From Dolomedes plantarius (lineage: Eukaryota > Arthropoda > Arachnida > Araneae > Dolomedidae), in the NCBI GenBank assembly GCA_907164885.2, contig OU015498.1, forward strand, positions 88,952,142 to 89,016,141: DNA of 64,000 nt. The letters are read 5' to 3'. The notes beneath the pieces were generated by a model, which was given only the letters and a program-made list of their open reading frames with translations, was not told where the DNA came from and searched no databases. This document shows positions 12,011 through 22,828 of this stretch, in pieces. The number at the start of each line of letters is the position of its first letter. Position 1 is the first letter of the stretch. The position numbers and the translations under genes are program-made.

Positions 12011-12526
12011 TTATTACTCTGTAGTTACATACTAATTACTTTGCTCCGCACTTTAAAATGTAACAAAATATAGTTTATCATGAATAGCTTTAAATTAAAA
12101 CCACCACCATTACAGCAGGCTGGTGAAAAAATTGTGAATTTTCTGTTTAAATATTGTAATAAAACTTCTTAAATTTTTATAAAGAGCCTGTTTGTAAAAA
12201 AAAAATATTTTTAATCAAACAGTATCTATTGGTCAAGAAGTCAGCGGTGTGATGCATATTTAAATTGTGACAATTGTTTTTCGACCAAAGCTCAAGGAAC
12301 ATTTTTAACATTATTATTACATTCAGTATACTTTTTTAAAAGTCTCCTAAAATAGATTTAAAATCCTATTACAAACATCACTGGAACAAGGATTTATCGA
12401 ATAGCGGTGTTAAAACCCCTATATTTAGAAAAATCTCTCACCTGATTTTATGAAAAAGTAAAACTGCATTTTGTCATCGACATAATATAGAAAAAAAACA
12501 CTTAATGGGTAAATTAGCTCTAGATC
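12011..12526. other. No recognisable gene
   Basis: AT-rich spacer. Nothing recognised. Confidence 0.5.
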
Positions 12527-12530
12527 TTAA

Positions 12531-12929
12531 GGCTGATGTATACTAACCCTGTTGGATTCGCTCAAATTCAATCTATGGAGAAAATTTGTCCAAGATTTGC
12601 CAACTTGGATTTAAAGATTTTAAAAAAAATGTACTCCATAATAGGGAAAGAAGTTTTAGACATTGGGGCGTTTTTCATAAGAAAATGCAAATAATATTTT
12701 AAAATTTAAATTATTCGGAGGAAAAATTCTGGTATAGTGTGTTTTAAACGCTTCTAAAATCTTTCACAGAACGAACTTTATTGAATGAATCCTGTTGCAA
12801 GGTGCAGAAATGTTCAGGCTACCTGAAAAGATCTATTTTGTTGGATTATCAGCATTTATATAACTGTAAATAGTAGACATAGGTTAACATTGAGTTGAGC
12901 GAATCCAATAGGGTTAGTACACACCATCC
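12531..12929 (+). mobile_element. TTAA-type MITE, copy B
   Basis: Inverted ends of the GGCTGCTGTGTACTAACCC family, bordered by TTAA on both sides (12527-12530 and 12930-12933). Length is 399 bp. The outer ~18 bp and the 'ggattatcagcattta' segment are conserved with the other copies. TTAA duplication is characteristic of piggyBac-superfamily mobilisation. No coding capacity. Confidence 0.85.
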
Positions 12930-12933
12930 TTAA

Positions 12934-13291
12934 CACGCCGTGACAAATATCTAACTTAATATACCACAGTTTAATGGAACAAAATAAGTTCGCTCGTTAT
13001 TCTGGAATCATTTCTTAATACACACAACAAAAGCTAATCACAGATAATACAGCATGCAGTTATCACTCTTTGATGAATTTTTTTTTTTATATAATTCAAA
13101 CGGAACAAAACAAAAGTGAAGTTGATGTCTATCTGGAATTCAGCGAAATTCACCGTCAAATGGGGAAAATTCCGCATCAACAAACAAATATACTGCTCCT
13201 GTCACTTCATCCTTACCTGCTGGTTGTCGTTAATTGCAATAAGATAAAGCTAGCTTTCTCTCAGTATCAGTCACAGAAAACACAAGCACAT
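12934..13291. other. No recognisable gene
   Basis: Spacer with one 75-codon frame (13070-13297) that starts in a T-run and has no recognisable domain. Confidence 0.5.
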
Positions 13292-13636
13292 GGCTAGAGG
13301 AAGCCTAGTGGTACCGCGTCGGCTTTCGGGACTAAGGTCCTCGGATCAAATCCCGACTAGTGCTATTAAATATCTTCGTGTCTAGACCGGATATGGGCAT
13401 GTTAAATCCATAGACAAAAAAGTCCTTCTTTGACGTCAGTGGGTGGGGAAGGTACAATCCCCCCCCTTAGTTGTCACTCCTGGGGGTGTTCGGTCAAAAT
13501 TGAGATGGCACCTGTCTAAGTCAGATTCCGACCCTTGAGGTGTCATTATAAACCGGAGCCGCAATCCTCAGCCCGCAAGCCTATATGGGCCTGGTCTGGA
13601 ATACGTTCCAGTCAAGGGGCATAAACAACTGCAACA
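13292..13636 (+). repeat. tRNA-derived SINE (copy 2, best preserved)
   Basis: The head carries an A-box-like 'tagtggtaccgcgtcgg' and a B box (GGATCAAATCC) about 40 bp apart, as in a tRNA-related pol III promoter. A ~250-bp conserved body follows, with 'gtctagaccggatatgggc', a C-run, 'caaaattgagatgg' and 'gcctatatgggcctgg'. The same body, reversed, is at 30500-30855 and 31562-31895. The tail is 'gcaacatatgcaag' rather than a clean A-run. Heavily diverged copies suggest an old family. Confidence 0.8.
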
Positions 13637-14314
13637 TATGCAAGACCATGCAATCAAATCTCGTAAATATCATATTCCTTTCATTCTACTTTCCACAGTT
13701 ATCGCTAGTCTACAGAGTTAAAAGCTAGCTTTCATGCAATGTTCAAATACGGTATTCTACACGTGAAAGCCTGTATTATAAACATTGAACATATCTAACT
13801 GGAAACATACATTCTGCTTATTGAAACTGACGGAACAAAGGAAGGTAAAGCTTGTACCTTAAAATATATATCTGATATAAGATACGAAAACTATTTGTGA
13901 ATCAGTGCAACTAGGTACTCCAAAACAATAAGCACTTTTTCCTTAGACGTTAGGTAAAAAAAAATGAGGTAAATAAGACTTTAAATAGACATTCAACCAC
14001 AATATATAACACTTAAATCATTAATAAACCATACAATAAAATACAACAACACATTCCTTTTAAATATCCCCCTTCACATTATACATACTTTTCTCATACA
14101 CTGAAACTAAACAAGGTAAAACTCATGCTATGAAACTTTCAACTAGCACTTTACCTTAGAATCACGAACAAAACTATATAGTTAACTACTCCTAAACAAC
14201 ACACTTTACCTGAGACGTTCAGACTATTTTAAGTGAAATTGCATGAGGTAAATATGACCTTTTTCGACATCTAAGTACAACTTACAACGCCCAATGAATT
14301 AGTGGAACTATGTA

Positions 14315-15075
14315 CAGTCCGACCACGGAAGCTAGGTCCCTGGAAGCTGTTACGCATGCGCGAGAAAAGCTAGTCTACTTAGAAAATAGGGGAAAACGTC
14401 ATATTTTCGGATGTGTTTGTTTATGAAATACGGAATGTATTTCAGACTGCGTTTTGTCCGCAATTTTAAAGTTATTTTTTAAAACTTTATTTTTGATCGA
14501 ATATGTGAATAATAATTTCAAAATAATAAAAAGAAAGAAGCAAATATATTTAAAAAATAGGAGTTTTATAGGAGTGGATATTTTCGGATTACATCACAAT
14601 CAAAATTATCTAAAGCTACGTTTTCGGTGGTTCTTTTTTTCTGACGTTTCCTCGGAGATTCAAATTTTGGAGTTTCTTCACCCTTTGCTTCTCTGCGTAT
14701 TCTTTTTACACTGGACATCGATATCCCGGTCATTTCACTAGCTCTCTTTAGGGATTGCGAAAGTGGAACAATAACGTTTCCTTCTAGTGCTTCTTTATCA
14801 CACAATTTAATTACATTGTGTATTATACGTTTACAATCACTACGGAACGGCTTATTCCGAGCAGTTGTGTTGGGTAAATGATCCAGTAATTTTAATATAA
14901 TAATCAAAATAACAGACGAGGAAAAAGCAAGCAAGCGCAGTTAGTAACCGATTCTAAAGAATGTCGAGAGAATACGAGACTTTTCCCCCTCTTTCCTCAG
15001 CAGCCTTACCTAGAGAGTGAATAGAATCGTCTTGGCACTATGCCAACCGTGGTTCTTCGTACTGTGGTCGGACAG
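14315..15075 (-). mobile_element. Non-autonomous Tc1/mariner-like element
   Basis: TA at 14313-14314 and 15076-15077 flanks the imperfect inverted ends CAGTCCGACCACGG and CTGTGGTCGGACAG. The element is 761 bp and carries only the N-terminal DNA-binding part of a transposase on the minus strand. It sits inside the degenerate tandem array. The class is inferred from the TA target and the helix-turn-helix fragment. Confidence 0.75.
14566..14870 (-). pseudogene. Transposase N-terminal (helix-turn-helix) fragment
   Basis: A minus-strand frame of about 100 codons. It contains SQSLKRASEMTGISMSSVKR, a helix-turn-helix of the IS630/Tc1 type, followed by a basic linker (RKRQKKR) and the LDNFDCDVIRKY box that precedes the DDE domain in related arthropod transposases. 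The frame then ends, and no catalytic residues follow before the inverted end. The first ~25 residues of the longest frame are probably not original. Confidence 0.65.
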
Positions 15076-15286
15076 TAATTAAACACTTGAAAACAATACA
15101 CATACCACTGTTAGATGCTCAAAAACCATATAAAGCGAGAAACATGAGGTAAGTTCTACTTTAACCATATGTTCAAATACGATTTACAACACTTAACAGA
15201 ATTTTGGAAACTCTGCAACCAAATCGAATAGCAATTTGCGTTCGAGTTTTACCTTTCACACTATACTTACCTTTACAAAGAGAACA

Positions 15287-15340
<54 letters not shown>
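15287..15340. repeat. (TA)n microsatellite
   Basis: Perfect TA run of about 25 units. Confidence 0.95.
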
Positions 15341-15343
<3 letters not shown>

Positions 15344-15849
15344 AATATGTGTGTGTGAAGTTTTTTTTCTGTTTCACTCTTTATATAGTACTTAAAGCTC
15401 TTCCCTTTTGTAATACTAGAATTCAGACTAAAACTAGTTTTAATCCAAAATGGAAATCCTGCATAAAAATATTTTCGATAATTTATAATTTAATTTCGAT
15501 AAATATTTTTGAAACATTGCCCTCCAAAGATTGTAGTTTGGATTCAGGTCAAGGATCTTTTAAATTCATATGGTCATTATCTAAATTTAAGTTATTTTCA
15601 CAATATTATTGACGTTATCTCTTTAAGTCTGAACGCTTTCACAAAGATTGCAGAAATCCTTGCATTACATTCTTTTTTAAAGGTTAAATAAAGTATGAAC
15701 GTTGGAAATTGGCGTTTTCCAGTGTCCATACTTTATTGACTTGAAAGAGGCCAAACCGAAAATCTCTCACTGCCGATTTTTAATAACAAACCTTAGTGCT
15801 AGAGAGATAAATAATAGGTAGAAAGCATACATACAGTCAAGCGGCAGTG
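15341..15849. other. No recognisable gene
   Basis: AT-rich. Overlapping short frames show no domain. Confidence 0.5.
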
Positions 15850-16270
15850 GCCCTTACCTGGGTTTCACGACTTCTGCTTTCATCTGAAGGAGGGGCCGAC
15901 ACACCGGCTTTTACCATCTCTGTAGTCTTTTAATCTATGCAATAAATTTTTATTATTCTAACACCAGTAAGAAATCGCATTAAATTTGAACTATTAACTT
16001 ACAGTATTGTAAGAAGGCAGGGTAGCGTCAGTTTCAAGGTTGCTTCGCATCCACTGTCATCTCTTGAAGGACCAACCCACAGGCTGTTAGCATCTCTGAT
16101 GTCTTTGAATCAATGCAATTGATTTTTTTTTCATTCATATACCAGCAAGAAATTGTATCAAAAGTGACAAAAGTTTGCTAGTTACAATATTATAGGTATT
16201 CAGGAAAGCGTCAATTTCTAGGTTGCTCAACATCTCTTGGAGGGCTAACTTACAAACTGCTAGATTCTTC
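15850..16270 (+). repeat. ~175-bp degenerate tandem repeat
   Basis: Successive units begin near 15885 ('atctgaaggaggggccgac'), 16055 ('atctcttgaaggaccaac') and 16230 ('atctcttggagggctaac'). Each runs through 'atctctg.agtctttgaatc', 'atgcaat', 'ccagcaagaaat', 'acagtattgta' and 'gcgtcagtttc'. Identity is about 70-75% by eye. Non-coding. Confidence 0.65.
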
Positions 16271-16825
16271 TTAATAAAGTCAATGCATCTTAACAGGAAG
16301 CTCTGTTCATTGAAACATAATCCATATCTTTTTTCTTGAGTCTAGTTGACATGAAATCTGATCCCTCAGAAATGGATCAATCCGCTATATTTTGCAGTTC
16401 GTGGAGGTACTACAACTTATCTTGTATTTCCAACCCTTGGAAATCACCGTCTTAGCTTTATCTCATTGTAACGACGAAATCAGTAGTATCAATAGGTTGC
16501 GAATTATAGATACAAACCCATCAATCATTTATTATAAATGGGATTAGGGTTAATGTATTTAGATGACTGTATCTGAGTACGGATGAAGTAAATTGTAAAA
16601 TGCAAGTAAAATGCAAACTCCACGAGGATACATAAAACTTGACAAATTATCAGTCCCTGCCGAGTTTATATGTCTGTACATGAATAGACACACATGAATA
16701 CAACAAGAGGATTTGCAAGTTAATATTAGTCTTTCATAATTAGTCCTGGATAAAGATTTCATATTCATAGTTGCTATCTCCATCGTGAAATATAGAAACA
16801 TAGGATATAAACATACATGAAACAT
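16271..16825. other. No recognisable gene
   Basis: AT-rich spacer. The 88-codon minus-strand frame here has no recognisable domain. Confidence 0.5.
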
Positions 16826-16829
16826 TTAA

Positions 16830-17413
16830 CACTAGAAAGACGGGAATTTTTTTCTTACTAAAAAGACTGAACGCCGTAATTTTGACGGTTAAAAATAAAA
16901 TCAAGAATTTAAAATATTTGTTTTTTTAAATGGCTAAATACTTTAAATTTTGCACTATTTCATACCAATATATAATAAATTAGTATATGTTTAGATATAT
17001 TTTTATGCAGGTATGCCGAGCTGACAACTTGATATGATTTACCCGTAAAACCATATGTATGGTTTGTGCAGTCCTTATTTTTCAACACCAGTATTTCCGA
17101 AGAGCTAATATTTCTATTATTAGCAAAAAGGGGGGGGGGAAGACACGAAAAGTAACTAACATTTTTCCGGTATTAATTTAGATTTCTGCCTGTTTTCTAT
17201 ATTGCCGTCAAATTGACAGCTTTCAGTTTTAGTAGGTATACAACACATTTTCTCCTCTTGTTTACTATCGAATATAATTTTGTAAATGTTTTTGTATATT
17301 CCGCGTAAAATTAGAAAAAGTCATAAATCCAGAAGCCTGAGGACATAAATACAGACATAGCACTCAATAGTATGTCCGAAACCGTCAAAATGACAGCAGC
17401 TGTTTTTCTAGTG
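16830..17413. mobile_element. piggyBac-type MITE with TTAA duplication
   Basis: TTAA at 16826-16829 and 17414-17417 flanks inverted ends CACTAGAAA and TTTCTAGTG. Subterminal motifs related to 'ccgtcaaa.tgacagc' occur near 16875 (as 'gccgtaattttgacgg'), 17205 and 17382. Length is 584 bp with no coding capacity. Its ends differ from those of the 8638 element and of the GGCTGCTG family, so it is a third TTAA-using family here. Confidence 0.8.
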
Positions 17414-17492
17414 TTAAAAATATTTTGCACATACACTCCTTGAAACACAGATGGTTATTACGGCAGGTACAGTGAATATGCGAGTCAAAAGG

Positions 17493-17566
<74 letters not shown>

Positions 17567-18740
17567 GAAATAATAAGTAGTGATTGTAATTAACAGTCTT
17601 ATTGTATATTCAGCAGTCTCAAATTTTGTACATATTTTAATTTGTAACATGTTTAATTTACAAGATTATCCTTACAAATAAAATAATACAATATTTGTAA
17701 ACATTTAAACTAGGTTAATATTTTCAATTTATAAAATTAACTTCATGCTTAATATTTAAGCCATGTGCAGAAATAGCCTGAAAAGTATTTTGATTCCATT
17801 TATTTTAAGTGAATCCCCCTCTCTTTATTGTCATGAATTTTCGATTTCTTACGATGACTGCTGTCGTATTAAAAATTAATAAGACGGTTAGTTATGAATC
17901 ACTTTGCACACGCATATACCTTAGCGCAGTATACAGATAAATATTAAGTTGGGTTTGACGTTTTAACAAATATGAGGCTCTGAAAGGCAAAGTTGTGTAA
18001 GTCAGTAAGTCAAGTGGTGTACGTCCAAAGCGTTTTACTGCAAAAACTACAAAAAATTCCACTATAAATTGAACAAATTATAATTCATAATAATTATTAT
18101 AATTTTGCAAATAATAATTATTTGCAATTACACAATAAATTGAACATGGAGATTAAATTTTTGCCCTGAAATAAAAAAAAAAAGTTGAAAATGTGACTTA
18201 CATCACTTTACCTTTCACCGCCTTATATTTGAAAATCACAAAGTCACGATATATGTTGCAGACAGCGAGCTTTTCGACTATAGCTGTTGCATGCACGTTA
18301 AAAATGATGTATACAAATATTAAATTCTCATTTATATCTCAAATAATAATAGAAAACAGAATATAATTAGTTACAAACACTGAATTGACTGCAATAATTG
18401 AAATTCAATTTTTCACACCTTTAAACCCCCAACTTTTGGTCTTAAAGTTATGATATACTCGCATATGAATTTTGTCTGTCACATTAAGCATTTACGATCG
18501 TACTCCCAATTCTAAAGGTGTTCGCCGCACGTATTTACGCGGCATTGGTAATAGTAAAGAAGCGTGTATCCCTTGGCGCAATTTGGCGAAGTTTTCAAAA
18601 TTCACCTAATTCACACTAAAAGACGTCGGTTACAAAAACGGCAATAAAGCGGACAACAAAATGACGTGTAATAACAAATTATTACATCTAAACATTTTGA
18701 TTCTAGAGTTTCCTCTTCAGGCAGAGACAGTTTAAAGCGA
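17414..18740. other. No recognisable gene; contains a (TA)n tract
   Basis: A (TA)n tract of about 35 units occupies ~17496-17565. The rest is AT-rich, including a short palindromic patch near 18090-18125. No coding domains. Confidence 0.55.
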
Positions 18741-18743
18741 ATA

Positions 18744-18889
18744 CAGTCGATTCCGGTTAATCGGACCACATCGGGACGCGATCATTTTGGTCCTAATAAC
18801 CAGCTGGTCCGATTAATAGAACATGTCTTATGTTACACGACGGGATTTGGTCCGAATAAGCGGCTGGTCCGATTAACCGGAATCGACTG
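18744..18889. mobile_element. Tigger/pogo-type MITE (146 bp)
   Basis: TA flanks (18742-18743 and 18890-18891) enclose inverted ends CAGTCGATTCCGGTTAATCG and its near-perfect complement on the right. An internal 'tggtcc.aataa.c' motif also repeats in inverse. The TA target and CAGTCGATTCC ends suit pogo/Tigger-type MITEs. No coding capacity. Confidence 0.85.
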
Positions 18890-19139
18890 TAAATAAAAAT
18901 ATAAATTTTACGGTCTCACTCTCCTGCCCAAAAAGTATTAACAAAATATCACTTCCTAAAGCTAATTACATGTCAATGTTTTATGCCAAACCGTGCCAAG
19001 GAGTACCCGTCTCTTTACAATTAATAACCTCACACTTTACATAAAAAATCACTCAACTGTGAGTAATATGAAGCATCCATAGTAGCGTAGATATCTTTGT
19101 AGCGAAATAGCACTAAAATTAAAGTTCTTATTCATTTAA

Positions 19140-19395
19140 GGCTGCTGTGTATTAACCCTATTGGATTCGCTCACCCCAATGTTAATCTATGGAGACAATT
19201 TGTCCAAGGACCGACCAATTGCCGACTTAGATTCAAAGGTTTTAATGTAGGATTACGTTCCTCCATAACAGTCCTCCGGAAAAGAAAATTTCAGACGCTA
19301 AAACCGTCCGTCCATCCGTCCTCGCGAGTTATAATTTTGGCAGCGCACTAAACACAGATTGTATCGCTTGGACAACAAAAAAGTACCAAAATTTT

Positions 19396-19465
<70 letters not shown>

Positions 19466-19889
19466 TAACACATACATACATATATACATAGAAAAGAGGT
19501 AAGCAACGATCAGTAATCCTACGTTAATAACCCGCGGAAGTTTCGTTAGAAGAGACTACCTGATTTTTTTTTAAATTGTACTTCGTAATAGAGAAAGAAA
19601 TTTTACAAATTGGAGCATTTTTCGTTTCTAAAAAATGCAATTGATATTTTAAAATTTAAATTATTCGAGGAAATAATATTGTATAGTGTGTTTTAAATGC
19701 TCATAAATTCCCTTAGTGGGCGAAATTTATAAAATGAATCCTGTTGCAAGGTGCAGAGAAGTTCTGGCTATCTGAAAATACCATTTTTATTGGATTATCA
19801 GCATTTATGTAGCTGTGAATAGTAGACACATTTTCTCCATAGGTTAACAGTGAGGTGAGCGAATCCAATAGGGTTAGTACACAGCAGCC
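19140..19889 (+). mobile_element. TTAA-type MITE, copy C, carrying a nested repeat
   Basis: TTAA (19136-19139 and 19891-19894) borders the GGCTGCTG inverted ends. It is 750 bp instead of the usual ~400 bp because a family-A repeat (19243-19565) is inserted in its middle. Sequence resumes after the insertion at 'aaattgtacttcgtaatag', as in the uninterrupted copy at 25758. Confidence 0.85.
19243..19565 (+). repeat. Family-A dispersed repeat with internal (TA)n
   Basis: Starts 'gtaggattacgttcctcc' and has 'cgcgagttataattttggca'. A (TA)n tract follows at about 19399-19456. It ends 'agtaatcctacgttaa' plus a ~40-bp tail with 'cgttagaagagactacctg'. Related copies are at 34231, 36712 (reversed) and 48852. 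The terminal hook AACGTAGGATTAC appears in both orientations. The class is not certain. Confidence 0.7.
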
Positions 19890-19928
19890 TTTAAGCCAAT
19901 TCAAAGCAGAATTCTAATTAGAGTAATA

Positions 19929-20696
19929 CAAGGTGTGCCCATAAAGTAACCGGACATTTTTTTTTAAATAAGAAAAATATTACTCACCTTCAAATAAATT
20001 TATCTCCTTGAAAATAATCGCCAAAGGAGTCTATACAATTTTTCCAACGTTTCTTCAAGTCATCGACACGCTGTTTTTAGGCGTTGGAACTAACCGTTCG
20101 CAAAATACGCGTAACATTTGATTTGATATCCGAGACGTTTTCAAATCTCTGTTTTTTCATGGCCATCTTAAGCTTCGGAAAAAGGAAAAAATCAGCTGGC
20201 GATAAGTCGGGAGAATATGGTGGGTGATTTATCACTATAAATGAATGCTTAGCTAGATATTTTTGTACAGAAATTGCTGTATGGGGCCTAGCATTATCAT
20301 GCAAAAGAAACCGTTGCCCGGAATCAAACAGTTCCTTCCTAACTCTCGTTATCCTGTTTCTTAATCGAAAAAACAGCTCCTTGTCGAAATACTGATTAAT
20401 TGTTTGATTTTCAGGAACAAATTCGGGATGAATAAGTCCTTTGTAATCACAAAATGCAAAATCTATGAAAGGGCAGAGATTTGAAAACGTCTCGGATATT
20501 AAATCAAATGTTACCTGTATTTTGCGAACGGTTAGTTACAACGCCTATAAACAGTGTTTCGATGACTTGAAGAAAGGTTGGAAAAATTGTATAGACTCCT
20601 TTGGCGATTATTTTGAAGGAGATAAATTTATTTGAAGGTGAGTAATATTTTTCTTATTTACAAAAAATTGTCCAGTTACTTTATGGGTGCACCTTG
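19929..20696 (-). mobile_element. Mariner foldback element
   Basis: TA flanks (19927-19928 and 20697-20698) enclose the ends CAAGGTGTGCCCATAAAGTA and complement. The arms are unusually long (~225 bp): the left-arm region around 19990-20150 reappears inverted at about 20475-20640. The right arm is thus a second copy of the transposase 3' coding end. Total length is 768 bp. A catalytic-domain fragment lies in the centre. Confidence 0.9.
20077..20304 (-). pseudogene. Mariner transposase catalytic fragment
   Basis: The minus-strand frame gives MHDNARPHTA, then HPPYSPDLSPADFFLFPKLK. The Asp of HDN and the Asp of SPAD are separated by 34 residues, the DD34D spacing of true mariners. It continues MAMKKQRFENVSDIKSNV, typical of the C-terminal region. 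The first catalytic Asp and the DNA-binding domain are absent because the element is internally deleted, so no activity is expected. Confidence 0.9.
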
Positions 20697-20699
20697 TAT

Positions 20700-21465
20700 T
20701 TTACGAAAGGAAAACTGATGATTTGAGTTGCATTCCGTTTTGAATAAAATAACTTAATTTTCGAGTAGAGGATAATCAACTGAAACGTTTATGGACTTCT
20801 TTCTTTCTATCATATAATTCATCTTCATCGCTTAGGGATATACGTCGATCATGCTGTGACAGGTGAACATATATGAGATCTTACACTATATACAGAGAAA
20901 TACAGGCAATGTTATTTTTAAATGTTAAAAAATATTATTATAAAAATATACAGACTGACGCAGCCATGTTTTTTTGTAGTATACTCTGCATAAGCTACAC
21001 TTTTGTAGTTATTCCATTTCTAGTCGCTGGTTTGGCTAGCAAAGGAACATTCTTGAAACGTCTCTGTTTGAATTTTTTTTTTACGTCCGATGTGGAACAT
21101 TAATTTGCAGTTAAAGTACTGATACAGAGTAAAAGAATTTAAGAAATTTGTGAGGTGCTATTTTAACCAATCAGATACTACACTACGATTCAGAAAGTGA
21201 GGAAATGTAATAGCTTGTCTTTAGTTTTGACAAATTTTATGTATTACATAAGAAAATATGACAACTATAATACATAGTTATAAATGTATGCAAAATAAAA
21301 CTTTCTTAAATTATGAAGGATGAGAGGAAATAGATGCAAGTATATAGCATACAAAAACTTATTGAAAATCATGTTTGTTAAAAAGAAGGTAGAAAAACTG
21401 ATGTTCCCTTAGAAGTTGATCGAAGCGAAAAGGGTGAACTCTCTCTGTTTGCTTTAGCCAGAACA
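20700..21465. other. No recognisable gene
   Basis: AT-rich. A 76-codon plus-strand frame (20873-21103) shows hydrophobic stretches but no recognisable family. Confidence 0.5.
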
Positions 21466-21972
21466 AGCAAAATTTTACGTCTCATCAGCTCAAAAACTTA
21501 CCCAATGTTCTTATCACGCTTCGAAAAAAACTATAATTTTTGCTTTTAATTTACAATTTGTCAGCTTAAATCTTGTAAACTTTCTTCAGATACAAACTGT
21601 TTTAGGACGTATTTATTTTTTACAGATAAATTAACAATTTTACATTCATTAGAAATTTTAAAAGGTAAATACAAACAAAAAGAGAGAGTTTGTATGAAGC
21701 AAAATTTTACCTTTCATCAGATTGAAAAACTTACCCACTGTTCTTATCACAATATGACAAAAACTATAATTTTTACTTTAAATTTACAGTTTATATCAGC
21801 TTAAATCTCGTAAACTTTTTTCAAATACAAAATGATTTAGGATGTATTTATTTTTAATAGATAAATTAACAATTTTACATTCATTAGAAATTTAAAAAGG
21901 TAAATACGAAACAAAAAGAGAGAGTTTATATGAATGAAAATTTTGCCACTCATCAGCTCGAAAAGGGCATCT
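21466..21972 (+). repeat. ~235-bp tandem duplication (2.1 units)
   Basis: Unit 1 starts near 21469 ('caaaattttacgtctcatc'), unit 2 near 21702 and a partial third near 21937. Landmarks are 'aaaacttaccca.tgttctt', 'ttaacaattttacattcatt' and 'aaacaaaaagagagagttt'. Identity between the full units is about 85%. It lies just beyond the likely 3' end of the pseudokinase gene. Confidence 0.8.
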
Positions 21973-22013
21973 GGGTTCATATTACAATAGAATCAAAATA
22001 ACTGTTTCTAAAC

Positions 22014-22055
22014 TATATTTTATTACTACTTATTATTTACCGATGATTATTTATT
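22014..22055 (-). terminator. Candidate polyadenylation signals for the pseudokinase gene
   Basis: On the minus strand AATAAA occurs at 22055-22050 and again near 22020. These lie about 160-195 nt past the stop codon, a plausible 3' UTR length. AT-rich sequence makes chance occurrence likely. Confidence 0.35.
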
Positions 22056-22137
22056 TCAACCTATTCACGGACTAGTTAACAAAAAAAATTAAATCTACCA
22101 AAACATTTTCACTGGAGTCGAGTGCTTTTTTTTATAT

Positions 22138-22176
22138 AAAGGGGTCGCGGTCAAAAAAAAGTTTGCGAACCGCTGC
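22138..22176. mobile_element. hAT transposon end fragment in the 3' UTR
   Basis: Read on the minus strand, CAGCGGTTCGCAAACTTTTT leads into 'tgaccgcgacccc', the common hAT-type terminus. It lies ~35 nt past the stop codon. The partner end was not found, so this is a relic. Confidence 0.55.
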
Positions 22177-22211
22177 TCTAAAAGATACCTTAGTCTATCT
22201 AATTTGTACTT

Positions 22212-22647
22212 TTACAAGGAGTAATCAACGTAATAGATGTCTTTCAGGTCTCGACGCACTTTGTTCATAAGTGGCAGTTCTAGAGCCCGTTTCAAGCTTA
22301 TCCTTTTGTTAGGTTCAACCTCCAGAAGTCCACCGACGAAATCGTAACAGTCAGTTGCGAATTCCGTCTGGTCCAAGCAATAGCCCTGGAATTTTATGCC
22401 GAACATTCGTTGTCTACGAAAGGCGTTTTTCAGGTCATACATGGCGAACAGCGCGTTGTTGAAGTGCCTTTTGTCAAAAGCTTGCTGAAGGAGTTCATCC
22501 CCGGTTGAACCACGTTCGATCTGATCCGTGCGAATTTTAATGAAGCCACCAGTGAGAATTTCGAAGGCGATTATGCCTATCCCCCAGGCGTCGACTTTGG
22601 ATGCGTCCACTTCGTATTCGTCGCCGTACACTCGACATTCGGGAGGC
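22212..22647 (-). CDS. Transmembrane pseudokinase, exon 2 (C-lobe, C terminus)
   Basis: The last exon encodes residues 272-416. The acceptor is 'cttattttggcag', with exon sequence starting at 22647. The single leading G completes the split Gly codon left by exon 1. The exon opens with PPE (273-275), in the place of the kinase APE motif. KVDAWGIG (289-296) is the conserved DxWxxG block, and IIAFEILTGG is helix F. Near the end, VEPNKRISLKRALELP holds the subdomain XI Arg (387). It ends YYVDYSL and TAA (22214-22212). The C-lobe architecture is Ser/Thr-kinase-like. Parent family not recognised. Function would be scaffold or allosteric, if expressed. Confidence 0.85.
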
Positions 22648-22828
22648 CTGCCAAAATAAGGTGTTATTAAGAAATTTGGCCCGAAACTCTAAAATAAAAA
22701 TTTTATTTACTGGATTTTGGAGCTAGCTTTAGCACTGTATTGTGCAGAAAAAGGGAAAAAATGATGGGACAAATATAAAAATAAGAAACTTAACTGATCA
22801 TTTCAAATTATCGTCAAATAAAATATCG

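Larger units (their letters stand above)
13730..15285 (+). repeat. Degenerate tandem array, split by a Tc1-like element
   Basis: Units of roughly 200-240 bp share 'catgaggtaaatatgacctt', 'caaatacgatttacaacactta' and 'aaaca.tacactttacct' in variable form. Examples start near 13905, 14100, 14240 and 15125. The array is interrupted by the 14315-15075 transposon, whose flanks resume the repeat pattern. No conserved frame is present. Like the arrays at 1166 and 15850, it looks like an eroded satellite. Confidence 0.5.

Noticed and set aside
13070..13297. 75-residue plus-strand frame as a possible host exon
   Set aside because: It begins in a T-run, overlaps a SINE edge and has no recognisable domain or splice context.
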